From the NCBI GenBank assembly GCA_020160935.1, contig JAIUPL010000005.1:186001-250000 (forward strand): a DNA stretch of 64,000 nt, in the 5' to 3' direction. Shown here piece by piece: positions 22,924 through 31,997 of this stretch (position 1 is its first letter; each line of letters begins with the position of its first letter). The DNA is from Bacteroidota bacterium. GTDB lineage: Bacteria > Bacteroidota > Bacteroidia > Chitinophagales > Saprospiraceae. A program made the translations under genes and the position numbers. The notes under the pieces are model-generated. The model was not told the DNA's origin, searched no databases, and was given only the letters and a program-made list of their open reading frames with translations.

Positions 22924-25914
22924 ATGAACACGACTTCCCGTGCCGGGTGGTTGTTGGCGGCCTGGCTCCTGGCTACCAGCTGTCTCACTGCTCAGAGTTC
23001 AGTGCAAGATGACTTGCAACGCGCTGACAAACAATTTGACCTGTATGCATACAACCTCGCCCTGCGCACCTACGAGCAAGTTCTACAGAAAGACCCCAAT
23101 AATGCCCGTGCCCTGTCACGCACTGCCGATTCCTATTTTCAACTCAATCGAATTGAAGAATCGCTTCCCTGGTACGAACGCGCCGCACAGCAGTACAATG
23201 TCGAACCCATTACTTTTCTGAATTATGGCAAAGCGCTGATGCAAACCGGCGACTACGTGGGCGCCAAAAAATGGTTCCGGGTGTACGGCGAAAACAACTC
23301 CGCTGCTGCACAGCAATACATCAATATGTGCGACTATGCCATCGATGTATCCAAAAAAGAAGCCATTTACACGGTTAAAAATGAACCGATGAACACGGAA
23401 GTGGCCGATTTTTGTGCCACCTTCATGGCTGGCAAAGTAGTGTTCAGTTCGGCCCGCACCGACATTGCCCGTAAAACACAATCCAAAACCAACAGCGACT
23501 GGTCGGGCGGCGCCTACAACCAGTTGTTTGTCACACAGCGCAGCGCTGAAACCGGATTTCTGCAAAAACCGGCCTTCCTGCGCAGCGACCTGCAAAACAC
23601 CTTCAACGAAGGACCTGTGAGTTTCTCTGCCGATGGGAAAAAAGTGGCTTTTTGCCGTAATAACTTCATCGATGGCACTCGCCAGATCGCCGATAAAGGG
23701 ATCAATATGAGCCTGTACATTGCCGATGTGGTGGATGGCAACTGGCTGAATATCAAAGCATTCCCTTTTAATGGCTCGGACTATGCGACGGGTTTTCCTG
23801 CTTTATCCCCCGATGGCAATACCCTCATTTTCTCTTCCAACCAACCAGGCGGAAGTGGTGGCTGGGATATCTATGTGTCGAACTGGAGCGGCAATTCCTG
23901 GAGCACCCCGCGCAATATCGGCGAACCCCTGAATACGCCCGGAAACGAAGTGACGCCATTTTATGACGGAAAAGACCTGTACTTTTCTTCCGACTGGCAT
24001 CGCGGACTGGGTGGCCTCGACGTTTTCCGCGCCGAACTCGGCCGCGATAAAGTGAGCAATATTTTTCACCTCGGCCCCGGCATCAACTCCTCCCGCGACG
24101 ATTACGGGTTCGTGTTCGACGCCAATCAGAATATCGGATATGTAACCAGCACCCGCCCTACGGGCCGCGGACATGAAGACATCTGGCAGGTGACGAAAAA
24201 AGGCGGCGCCACCTCTCCTGTTGCGTATTCCAATACCCCTTCGACGCCTTTCAATCAGGGTAAAACATCCCCTTCGACTACTACACCGGTAGAATACAGC
24301 ACCACCACCACCGTAACCAACTATGGCTCGGGCAGTGGCACTTTGTACCTGCTGGTAACCGACAAAGTAGGCAACCCGGTAGCCAATGCCGACCTCGATT
24401 TTTCCGACTGCAATGCCGGTTTCGGCCAGACGGATTACGAGGGCAAATACTATTTTTCTTCCCTTACCTGGCCCCTGCGCTGCAATGTGGTGATCAAAAA
24501 ACAGGGCTACTTTGAAGAATCCGTATTGCTGGAAAACTATGGGAAAGGCAACCTGATGATTGCCATTACGCCCGACGATCGCAAAGAGTATATCGGCGCC
24601 GTGCGAGATGCACAATCCCGCATCCTGCTCGATGGCGTAAACATCGAAATCCAGAAAAACGAAACCGGACAGTCTATCTTCACCAATACCGACTACGATG
24701 GCCGCTATTCTTTGTTCCTGACGCCATACAGTGCATATGATGTGACATATGCCAAGTCGGGGTACAAGAGCCGTACGGTGCGCATCAATACCGGTGCTGC
24801 CGGAACCGGTATATCCGACATCGGTATGGAACCGATTGTAAGCACAGTGGCAGCAAGCAATCGCCCTGCGGAATACAGCACGCCGACACTCATAGCCTCC
24901 AAGAAAGCGGATGAGCCGACCCCTGCACAAGGCGAATTTAACGGATATGCAGTGCAGGTAGCCGCCTATCCGGATGAACTTACAGAAGCAAAACTCAAGA
25001 AATACGAAGAACTGTCGCAGTACGGCAACCTGTACGCCAAATCGGAAGGCGGCCGCAACAAGGTGCGACTCGGTATTTTCCCGAATAAATCCGATGCACA
25101 AGACGCTTTGAAGAAGGTGCTGAAAAACCCGAAATTCAAAGGTTCTTTTGTAACGGAAGAGTATGGCGCCGATCCGGGACTTGTGCTGGGCAACAACAAC
25201 AACCCTTCCCTGCGCCCTACGGAGTACAGCACCGTATCCAAAGGCATAAGCCCGGCTGCACCGGTTATCCGTTATTCGGTTCAATTGGGTTCATTTGCTG
25301 CCGACAAGCCTATTGAAATCGGAGATTTTACCAAAGCCAGTGGCATCGGACACATTTATACCAAACTGGAAAATGGTATGAATAAAGTCCGCCTGGGCGT
25401 TTTCCCGACCCATGAGGCTGCCGAACAGGCGCAGACCGAGGCTGTAGCAAGAGGTTATCGCGATGCTATTATCGTGACGGAAAAATCGACCGACGAATCC
25501 TTGAAAGATTTCCTGCTGAGTAATGCTTCGCCCATTCAGCCAGTAGAAGCCGGTACGCAACCCGCTCAATATTCCACACCTGCTACCAAACCACAAAAGG
25601 CGAAATCTGCCACGGAAAATGTGCTGCGCCCCACGGAGTACTCGACGCCTTCGACCGTCAAGCCAAAGTACGCGCCATATTACGTTCGTATCGCTACGCT
25701 TTCCAACCCGGAACGCTTCGACAGCACTCCATTTGCCGATCTGGGCAATATCGAACGCAAAAAATCGGAAACAGGCTCTACTATCATCCTGCTGGGAGCG
25801 TATGAAAAAATTGAAGAGGTAACTTCCGCTCTCAATGCAGTCAGAACCCGCGGCTTTGAAGAAGCCTATGCCGTGCGGAAAGATGACAAAGGGAATTTGA
25901 CGAGAATTAAGTAA
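22924..25914 (+). CDS. PorE-like TPR/PD40/CRD protein with three SPOR domains
   Basis: This 996-residue exported protein has a signal peptide to about residue 24 and TPR repeats at 30-150. A PD40 propeller spans about 155-420 (LIFSSNQPGGSGGWDIYVS, LYFSSDWHRGLGGLDVFRA). Two carboxypeptidase-regulatory-like domains lie at about 475-545 and 555-635. Three SPOR domains lie at about 672-750, 780-855 and 918-990 (YAVQVAAYPDE, YSVQLGSFAAD, YYVRIATLSNP). PorE of T9SS has the same TPR-propeller-CRD order but ends in an OmpA domain. Here SPOR domains, which bind denuded peptidoglycan glycans, stand in its place. A linker motif like RPTEYSTPS recurs at domain borders (residues about 431, 454, 647, 763, 877, 900). 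Confidence 0.85.
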   Translation: MNTTSRAGWLLAAWLLATSCLTAQSSVQDDLQRADKQFDLYAYNLALRTYEQVLQKDPNNARALSRTADSYFQLNRIEESLPWYERAAQQYNVEPITFLNYGKALMQTGDYVGAKKWFRVYGENNSAAAQQYINMCDYAIDVSKKEAIYTVKNEPMNTEVADFCATFMAGKVVFSSARTDIARKTQSKTNSDWSGGAYNQLFVTQRSAETGFLQKPAFLRSDLQNTFNEGPVSFSADGKKVAFCRNNFIDGTRQIADKGINMSLYIADVVDGNWLNIKAFPFNGSDYATGFPALSPDGNTLIFSSNQPGGSGGWDIYVSNWSGNSWSTPRNIGEPLNTPGNEVTPFYDGKDLYFSSDWHRGLGGLDVFRAELGRDKVSNIFHLGPGINSSRDDYGFVFDANQNIGYVTSTRPTGRGHEDIWQVTKKGGATSPVAYSNTPSTPFNQGKTSPSTTTPVEYSTTTTVTNYGSGSGTLYLLVTDKVGNPVANADLDFSDCNAGFGQTDYEGKYYFSSLTWPLRCNVVIKKQGYFEESVLLENYGKGNLMIAITPDDRKEYIGAVRDAQSRILLDGVNIEIQKNETGQSIFTNTDYDGRYSLFLTPYSAYDVTYAKSGYKSRTVRINTGAAGTGISDIGMEPIVSTVAASNRPAEYSTPTLIASKKADEPTPAQGEFNGYAVQVAAYPDELTEAKLKKYEELSQYGNLYAKSEGGRNKVRLGIFPNKSDAQDALKKVLKNPKFKGSFVTEEYGADPGLVLGNNNNPSLRPTEYSTVSKGISPAAPVIRYSVQLGSFAADKPIEIGDFTKASGIGHIYTKLENGMNKVRLGVFPTHEAAEQAQTEAVARGYRDAIIVTEKSTDESLKDFLLSNASPIQPVEAGTQPAQYSTPATKPQKAKSATENVLRPTEYSTPSTVKPKYAPYYVRIATLSNPERFDSTPFADLGNIERKKSETGSTIILLGAYEKIEEVTSALNAVRTRGFEEAYAVRKDDKGNLTRIK

Positions 25915-26158
25915 AAGAGGCAAGAGGCAAGAGGCAAGGGGCAAGAGGCAAAGGGCAAAAGGCAAAGGGCAAATAGCAAGAGGCAAAAAGTAGGCGGCAT
26001 TAAATTTGCCCCTTGCCCTTTGCCTTTTGCCCCTTGCCTCTTGCCCCTTGCCCCTTGCCCCTTGCCCTTTGCCTCTTGCCCTTTGCCCTTTGCCCCTTGC
26101 CTCTTGCCCCTTGCCTCTTGCCTCTTGCCCCTTGCCTCTCGCCTCTCGCCCCTTGCTC
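25915..26158. repeat. Intergenic word-repeat palindrome 5 (AGGCAAG heptamers)
   Basis: The left part (25917-25990) has heptamers of the form GGCAAGA/GGCAAAG/GGCAAAA. The right part (about 26008-26158) has the complement, CTTGCCC/CTTGCCT/TTTGCCC, about twice as long. The unique centre is AGTAGGCGGCATTAAA. It begins at the stop of the SPOR gene and lies before that gene's terminator, so it should be transcribed. Confidence 0.92.
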
Positions 26159-26188
26159 TCCCCTTCAAAAATTTTTTTTCAGACAACT

Positions 26189-26218
26189 GGCAGCGTTTTC
26201 CAAAGCGCTGCCGTTTTT
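26189..26218 (+). terminator. Rho-independent terminator downstream of palindrome 5
   Basis: The 7-bp stem GGCAGCG / CGCTGCC with a 10-nt loop is followed by GTTTTTATTTTG. Confidence 0.8.
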
Positions 26219-26304
26219 ATTTTGTTCTTATGACAACAGGATTGCATGGCAATCTTCAAGAATATTAAAGCAGGTTTTTTTAGTTGGTTTTGTTTGTTGC
26301 AATG

Positions 26305-26328
26305 GGCACGCTGAGAGCGTGCCTTTTG
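26305..26328 (+). terminator. Second Rho-independent terminator before ribF
   Basis: A perfect 8-bp stem GGCACGCT / AGCGTGCC with a 3-nt loop is followed by TTTTGTATTTTTTG. It is a tight classical terminator. Confidence 0.88.
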
Positions 26329-26392
26329 TATTTTTTGTCAAACCGCCGACTGTAGACTTTTGACTGTTGGCTGTTGACTATAATCAGTTGAC

Positions 26393-26400
26393 TATCTTTG
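26393..26400 (+). promoter_or_regulatory. Putative -7 box TATCTTTG very close to the ribF start
   Basis: An exact TAnnTTTG match ends only 7 nt before the ATG at 26408. TTG triplets at about 26368-26375 could serve as the -33 element. The spacing predicts a leaderless or nearly leaderless mRNA. Confidence 0.65.
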
Positions 26401-26407
26401 CGCCCCT

Positions 26408-28414
26408 ATGCGGGTTTTTACCGACTTACAGCAACTTCCGGATTTTCAAAAAACCGTCGTCACGATTGGTTCGTTCGACGGTGTACACCTCGGCCACCGG
26501 CGCATTCTCGAACAGGTTGGTGCGCTGGCGCGCTCCTGTGGCGGCGAAAGCGTGGTCATCACCTTCGATCCGCACCCGCGTACGGTGCTACAACCAGACG
26601 ACCCGCATTTCAAACTGCTAAGTACTACTGCCGAAAAAATTGCCTTATTGGAGTCTTCCGGTGTGGATAATGTAGTGGTGGTACCTTTTTCACAGGAATT
26701 CGCCCGACAAAGCGCCAGCGAATACGTGGAGGATTTTCTGGTGCACAAATTTCACCCTCGCTACATTGTCATAGGTTACGACCATCGTTTCGGGGCCAAT
26801 CGCGAAGGAAATATCGGTTTTTTGAAAAAATACGAACCTGTTGCCGGGTTTGAAGTAGTTGAAATTTCGGCACAGGAGGTAGATGAAATCGCCGTCAGTT
26901 CCTCCAAAATCCGAAAAGCGCTGGAAGCCTCCGATGTGCAATTAGCCAATCGATTGCTGGGGCACCCATTTTCATTTTCCGGCGAAGTGGTGTATGGTAA
27001 ACAGATCGGTCGAACGATCTCTTTCCCAACTGCCAATGTTGCCATTGCCGACCCGCACAAACTCGTTTTGCCACAAGGCATTTATGCAGCGCGCGTGAGC
27101 AGTGGGCTACCCGAAGGCCGCCACAGCGCCGACGCGATGTTGTACATCGGCAACCGCCCGACAGTAGACGAAGAAGGCGCGCAGCAAACCATCGAAGTCA
27201 ATATCATCGATTTTGACGGCGATCTGTACGGCCGTCAACTTCAAGTAGACGTGATCGATTTTATCCGCCCCGATAAAAAACTGGACAACCTCGAAGCCCT
27301 TCAGGCACAAATTGAAGCCGATAAACTGGAAATACTGAAAAAACTCGAACAGGAAAAAAGGCAGTCCTTTGCACCCAGCAGCGCATCCGTTGCTGTCGTC
27401 ATCCTCAACTACAATACACGCCGCCACCTCGAAGAATACCTGCCTTCCGTGATTGAATACAGTCCCGGCGCGCATATTGTAGTGGCGGACAACGGTTCGC
27501 CCGACGATTCGGTTGCGTTTCTGCGTACACACTACCCACAGGTAGAAGTGATTGATTTACAGCAGAATTATGGTTTTGCACAAGGATATAATGAAGCGCT
27601 CCAACACGTCTCGGCTGATATTTATGTCATCCTGAATTCCGATGTGGAGGTGACGAAAGGCTGGATAGAACCCATTGTGGAAGCCATGCAGCGCGACCCG
27701 GCCATAGCGATTGTGCAGCCTAAAATACTGGCCTGGTCAGAAAAATCGCGTTTCGAATACGCCGGAGCCGCGGGTGGCTGGATCGATTACCTGGGCTACC
27801 CTTTTTGTCGGGGCCGCATTTTTCACCACAGAGAGGAAGACCGCGGCCAATATGACGAGGCACAAACTTGTTTCTGGGCTTCCGGGGCGGCATTTTTTAT
27901 CCGTTCGGAGGTGTACCATGCTTTTGGCGGTTTCGATGGCGATTATTTTGCCCACAACGAAGAAATCGACCTGTGCTGGCGCGTTCAGCGGGCGGGTTAT
28001 TCCGTTTGGTGTATCCCGCAGTCTGTGGTGTATCACCTGGGTGGGGGCACACTCCAATATGAAAGCCCGCGCAAGGTGTTTCTCAATTTCAGAAACAGCA
28101 TGTACAGCCTGCTGAAAAACGAATCGTGGGCCAAACTGTGCTGGCTGTTGCCTGCCCGCCTGGTGCTCGACGGACTGGCCGGTGCGCGATTTGCCGCTAA
28201 ACGCCAGTTTGGAGCCATTTGGGCCATTGTACAGGCGCATTTTTCATTTTATGGTAATTTGCCAGCCCTCCTTCGAAAAAGAAAACAGGTAGCAGCCACC
28301 ATCGAACAACAGCGCGTGCGTCCGCAAAACCTGCAAGGCGTTTTCCGTGGCAGCGTTATCGTCGCCCATTACCTGCGCCGCATCAAACAATTTTCAAAAC
28401 TGATGAACACGTGA
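26408..28414 (+). CDS. ribF: RibF (riboflavin kinase/FAD synthetase) fused to a GT2 glycosyltransferase
   Basis: This is one continuous 668-residue frame. Residues 1 to about 318 are a complete RibF. The FMN adenylyltransferase part has GSFDGVHLGHRRIL near residue 21, TFDPHPR near 57 and SSSKIRKAL near 164. The flavokinase part has GRTISFPTANV near 205 and PQGIYAARV near 223. A short charged helix (KKLEQEKRQ) links to a family 2 glycosyltransferase from about residue 327, with VVILNYN, VADNGSPDDS, the DxD-like NSDVEVTKGW and NEEIDLCWR motifs. Both halves are complete, so FAD synthesis and sugar transfer may both be active. Bifunctional RibF usually ends near residue 310, so this is a fusion. 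A missed frameshift or missed stop at the junction is the main alternative. Confidence 0.9.
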   Translation: MRVFTDLQQLPDFQKTVVTIGSFDGVHLGHRRILEQVGALARSCGGESVVITFDPHPRTVLQPDDPHFKLLSTTAEKIALLESSGVDNVVVVPFSQEFARQSASEYVEDFLVHKFHPRYIVIGYDHRFGANREGNIGFLKKYEPVAGFEVVEISAQEVDEIAVSSSKIRKALEASDVQLANRLLGHPFSFSGEVVYGKQIGRTISFPTANVAIADPHKLVLPQGIYAARVSSGLPEGRHSADAMLYIGNRPTVDEEGAQQTIEVNIIDFDGDLYGRQLQVDVIDFIRPDKKLDNLEALQAQIEADKLEILKKLEQEKRQSFAPSSASVAVVILNYNTRRHLEEYLPSVIEYSPGAHIVVADNGSPDDSVAFLRTHYPQVEVIDLQQNYGFAQGYNEALQHVSADIYVILNSDVEVTKGWIEPIVEAMQRDPAIAIVQPKILAWSEKSRFEYAGAAGGWIDYLGYPFCRGRIFHHREEDRGQYDEAQTCFWASGAAFFIRSEVYHAFGGFDGDYFAHNEEIDLCWRVQRAGYSVWCIPQSVVYHLGGGTLQYESPRKVFLNFRNSMYSLLKNESWAKLCWLLPARLVLDGLAGARFAAKRQFGAIWAIVQAHFSFYGNLPALLRKRKQVAATIEQQRVRPQNLQGVFRGSVIVAHYLRRIKQFSKLMNT

Positions 28415-29130
28415 CCTACGAATTGCTGCATGAAGACGAGCACCTGCTGGTGGTCAACAAACCGGCCGGATTGCTCACCATTCCCGACCGCGCTGGTACA
28501 AAAGAAAGCCTGCTGGGCCTGCTTGAACGCCGATATGGCAAGGTGTTCGTGGTACATCGCCTCGACCGCGAAACGAGTGGGATTCTGTGTTTTGCACGCA
28601 CAGCAGAAGCACACCGCCACCTGTCGATGCAATTTGAGCACCATACCGCCGACAAGTATTACTACGCGCTGCTCGACGGCGAACTACACCACGAGGAGGG
28701 TGAAATTGACAAACCCATCGGCGAACATCCTGTGGTGCCCGGCAAAATGGCCATCGTGCGCAATGGCAAGCCCTCCCTTACTTTTTACCGCCTGGCTGAA
28801 CGGTTTCCTCGTTTCACCCTGGTAGAAGTGTTGATCAAAACCGGCCGTACCCACCAGATTCGCGTGCATTTTCAAAGCATTGGCTACTCGCTGGCCGTCG
28901 ATGCGCTGTACGGCCGCCGCGCCGCTTTTTACCTGTCAGAAATCAAAGGTAAAACCTATAAAACCGGCAAACATACCGAAGAAGAGCGCCCGCTCATGGA
29001 GCGTACTTCGCTGCACGCCGCCCGCCTGCGCCTCGACCATCCGGCCACCGGCGAACGCATGGAATTCAAAACCGAACTACCCAAGGATTTTGCCGCGCTG
29101 CTGAAGCAGTTGAGAAGGTGGGGAGGGTAG
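28411..29130 (+). CDS. RluA-family 23S rRNA/tRNA pseudouridine synthase
   Basis: This 239-residue protein starts with GTG at 28411 in the overlap GTGA with the stop of the previous gene, so translation is coupled. Catalytic Asp52 lies in HRLDRETSG, the RluA-group motif. LIKTGRTHQIRVH near residue 150 is the second conserved motif. It lacks the N-terminal S4 domain of RluC/RluD, so it resembles RluA, TruC or RsuA-like short members. The exact target uridine cannot be told from the sequence. It is convergent with the GH42 gene across palindrome 6. Confidence 0.92.
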   Translation: MTYELLHEDEHLLVVNKPAGLLTIPDRAGTKESLLGLLERRYGKVFVVHRLDRETSGILCFARTAEAHRHLSMQFEHHTADKYYYALLDGELHHEEGEIDKPIGEHPVVPGKMAIVRNGKPSLTFYRLAERFPRFTLVEVLIKTGRTHQIRVHFQSIGYSLAVDALYGRRAAFYLSEIKGKTYKTGKHTEEERPLMERTSLHAARLRLDHPATGERMEFKTELPKDFAALLKQLRRWGG

Positions 29131-29138
29131 GTTGCGGT

Positions 29139-29283
29139 ATTTACGATTTACGATTACATGATTTAAGATTTAAGATTGGATTTTAGAATGAAGATTTTTG
29201 ATTAAAAGCAACGCGGTCAATCAAAAATCTTCATTCTAAAATCCAATCTTAAATCTTAAATCATGTAATCGTAAATCGTAAAT
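29139..29283. repeat. Intergenic palindrome 6, perfect 65-bp arms
   Basis: The left arm (29139-29203) and right arm (29219-29283) are perfectly complementary over 65 nt, with a 15-nt loop (AAAAGCAACGCGGTC). The arm ends are built of TTTACGA and TTTAAGA heptamers. The right arm touches the stop codon of the convergent GH42 gene. Confidence 0.97.
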
Positions 29284-31361
29284 CACCCCCCTTCTTCCAC
29301 TACCAACACACCCCAGGCATCCAGCCGCAAGATACTGCCCGAAGGGACGGCCTTTCCCGACAGCAATTCCAGGCCGCTTTTGTGCGGATAGGTGAGCGTT
29401 TTCGATGTGGCGCTGTAATTCAGGTAGTAGTGGATCTTTCTACCGTCGCTGTTGACACCCGATTGGGTAATAAGCGGGAAATGCAAGGCCTGATCAGTGC
29501 CCCAGAGCCCGGCTTCTTTCAGGGCTTGTTGCACAATTTTTTCTGTGAGCGCTGGCGTTGTCATACATCCAATGTAGGTAGCGAGGCCTTTCCCGTAGCG
29601 ATTTTGAGTAATAGCAGCGTATTTTCCCCACACAGGATGCTCGTAGTAGGCCAGTACCCGGGCAGTGCTGGGCGTGAGCAGTTCCATCCAGGTGTGTACC
29701 CTGTTTTGCTCCGAGCCTACCTGATACGGGTCGTTTTTCAGGGAAACGCCGTTGGGAATGGTAAACTGGCTATAGGAAATGCCACAGGCTTCGCCAATGA
29801 TGCCCGGCTGAACGCGGCTTCTGACTTTTACAAATTCGTCGGAAAAGCCGCTTTTGAACGTGTACACAACATGCCCGCCATTTTTCACAAAGTCATTGAG
29901 CCGCTGAAGCAATTCATCGGATGCTGCGTATAAAGCGGGCACTATCAACAGTTTATATCGGCTGAAATCTGAAACCGAAGGGTCAATAAAGTCCGTTCCC
30001 ACGTTCATATTATACAGCGCATCGTACAGCGGGCGCAGCACATCGTTGTAGTTTTCGCGGGCGCCCCAGCCAAAACTGAAGGCATTGAAACCCGTCAGGG
30101 CCTCATTGCTGAACAGGATGGCGACGTCATTGGTCTTTTTCAAATGTACCAGTTGTTTGCTCAGTCGGGCAAAGTCTTTACCGATGGTTTGTGCTTCCTC
30201 GTAGGTTGGATTGGGCTCGAAATCGTGGCTGAGCAGCCCCTTCCAGTACGTTTCGGCCGAATTATGGATCGAGTGCCAGTGCCAGTACGACAACATATCG
30301 GCGCCCGAGGCTAGGTGGCTGAATGCTTGCAGGCGCAACTGACCGGGGTAGGGCGTCCATTGCGGAAAACCCTGTGCTTCGGTTTCGATGACGAAGTAGT
30401 TTTTGCCGCCTTTCATGGATCGGGCCAGGTCGCCGCCGAATGAAATTTCCACGCCCGTCAGGTTGTCCTGGGTCGGGTGGTATATGTCGATACCGGCCAC
30501 ATCCATAGCCTTGCTGGCGGCAAAATGATCCACATCTGGCTGAATACCAAAGGAATAGCCGCGCCATTCGAGGTCGAAATTTTGTGTGACAAATTGACCC
30601 GGGCGCGCATATTCCCGCACAATTGCTGCCTGCCAGGCCAGATAATCCGTCACGAGTTGGCGCTGGAAACGGGCGAATTCCGCGCTCAGGCTGGCATTGA
30701 TCGAGCCGTTGACGGACGGAAAATCGTCCCAGTTGTTGATGCGGTTGCTCCAGTAATCGAGCCCGAAAGCCTGGTTCAGTGCATCCAGGGTTTTGAACTT
30801 GTTTTTCATGTAGGCCACGAATGAACGCTGCACGTTGTCGCCCGAAGTGCCGTAGTGTTTGGTTTCGTTGTCGACCTGGTACCCAATGACGGCCGGGTGG
30901 TCTTTCACGTGTTCCATGATTTTGCGGATGACGCGTTCGGCATGGAAACGAAAGTGTTCGTTGGTGATGTCCATGTTCTGGCGGGCGCCGTACTGTCGCT
31001 GGCCTTGCGGCGTGACAGCCAGGATGGATGGATATTTTTTTGCCAGCCAATTCGGAATGGCGTACGTAGGCGTACCGATAATGACCTGGATGCCGCCTTT
31101 GTGCATGGCATCGAGCACGCGGTCGATGTGCGAAAAATCGAATACGCCGTCTTGCGGCTCCACGGTACTCCAGGTCGATTCAGCGATGCGCACCACGTTG
31201 ATGCCGGTTTCCTGCATCATTTTCACGTCTTTTTCAAGTCGCTCGTATGGCATGTATTCGTCGTAGTAGGCCACGCCGAACAGCAGGTGGTTGGTTGGGT
31301 TTTGGGCGATAAAAGTGGTTGAAAGGAGGAGAAAGAAGAGGAGGGCAGTGTTATTTTTCAT
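29283..31361 (-). CDS. Secreted GH42 family beta-galactosidase
   Basis: This 692-residue protein starts at ATG 31361 (MKNNTALLFFLLLSTTFIAQ signal peptide); a TTG 12 nt upstream is less likely. The GH42 TIM barrel begins LFGVAYYDEYMPYERLEKD. The acid/base Glu is in GYQVDNET (about residue 150) and the nucleophile Glu in VIETEAQGFPQW (about 310). A trimerisation-like domain (about 385-590) and a small C-terminal beta domain follow. It should release galactose from beta-galactosides in the periplasm. It stands alone, with no SusCD or other CAZymes beside it. Confidence 0.95.
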   Translation of the reverse strand: MKNNTALLFFLLLSTTFIAQNPTNHLLFGVAYYDEYMPYERLEKDVKMMQETGINVVRIAESTWSTVEPQDGVFDFSHIDRVLDAMHKGGIQVIIGTPTYAIPNWLAKKYPSILAVTPQGQRQYGARQNMDITNEHFRFHAERVIRKIMEHVKDHPAVIGYQVDNETKHYGTSGDNVQRSFVAYMKNKFKTLDALNQAFGLDYWSNRINNWDDFPSVNGSINASLSAEFARFQRQLVTDYLAWQAAIVREYARPGQFVTQNFDLEWRGYSFGIQPDVDHFAASKAMDVAGIDIYHPTQDNLTGVEISFGGDLARSMKGGKNYFVIETEAQGFPQWTPYPGQLRLQAFSHLASGADMLSYWHWHSIHNSAETYWKGLLSHDFEPNPTYEEAQTIGKDFARLSKQLVHLKKTNDVAILFSNEALTGFNAFSFGWGARENYNDVLRPLYDALYNMNVGTDFIDPSVSDFSRYKLLIVPALYAASDELLQRLNDFVKNGGHVVYTFKSGFSDEFVKVRSRVQPGIIGEACGISYSQFTIPNGVSLKNDPYQVGSEQNRVHTWMELLTPSTARVLAYYEHPVWGKYAAITQNRYGKGLATYIGCMTTPALTEKIVQQALKEAGLWGTDQALHFPLITQSGVNSDGRKIHYYLNYSATSKTLTYPHKSGLELLSGKAVPSGSILRLDAWGVLVVEEGG

Positions 31362-31514
31362 CTTCGGCAGCAAAATGACAAATTTTTATTTTTCAATCGT
31401 CCACCTGATTTTTTCGGCTTATGCCGCATTTTTTGACAGGCCTACAGGATGAGCGATGTCATTTTCTTTTTCAAGATTGATCGATTCTGCATAGATACGC
31501 CTATAGGTATTTCC

Positions 31515-31765
31515 AAAGAGGATTTTCCCGCAGAGTATTTTTCTGTAGAGTATTCACCCGTAGAGTATTTTCCCGCAGATCTCGCAGATTTTCCCGCAGA
31601 TCTCGCAGAATGTAGAGTACGCCTATTTTTTTCAAAGCGATCAAAATGTGTACTCTAAGTGTACTCTACATTCTGCGAGATCTGCGGGAAAATCTGCGAG
31701 ATCTGCGGGAAATTACTCTACGGGAGAATATGCCGCAGGAAAATACGCTACAGAAATACTACCCC
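31515..31765. repeat. Intergenic palindrome 7, perfect 51-bp arms, upstream of ffh
   Basis: Arms 31570-31620 and 31661-31711 are perfectly complementary over 51 nt and carry CCCGCAGATCTCGCAGA words. Outer, looser copies of GTAGAGTATTTTCCCG-type words extend to 31515 and 31765. The inner edge carries the word GTAGAGTAC, which recurs in palindromes 8, 9 and 13. The whole 31362-31997 spacer (636 bp) holds this element and the ffh promoter; no gene is supported. Confidence 0.95.
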
Positions 31766-31949
31766 GATCCTCGTTTCGACCAAAATACCGGACAAGCCCT
31801 GTTCACCTGACTGTAAATGACGCATTTGTGCTACCTAAAAAAGGACATCGTTCAAGATTATTTACGAAAAAGCAAACCAACACAAAGCCTGCTTCCATAA
31901 ACTTTTCAACCTTTTTCTCAACCCTCAACCACCAATACATGTTTCACGC

Positions 31950-31957
31950 TACCTTTG
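31950..31957 (+). promoter_or_regulatory. Putative -7 box TACCTTTG of ffh
   Basis: An exact TAnnTTTG match, 40 nt before the ffh ATG at 31998. Confidence 0.65.
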
Positions 31958-31997
31958 CGGCTTCGAAATTTCGACCGATTTATCCATCATTTGACAC

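Noticed and set aside
23803-25284. Minus-strand ORF of 493 codons
   Set aside because: It is a shadow of the SPOR-domain gene in another frame, with no domain or start signal.
25866-26363. ORFs reading LPLALCLLP or KGKRQEARG-type repeats
   Set aside because: They are translations of the heptamer repeats of palindrome 5, and three heptamers give a seven-residue period. There is no gene context.
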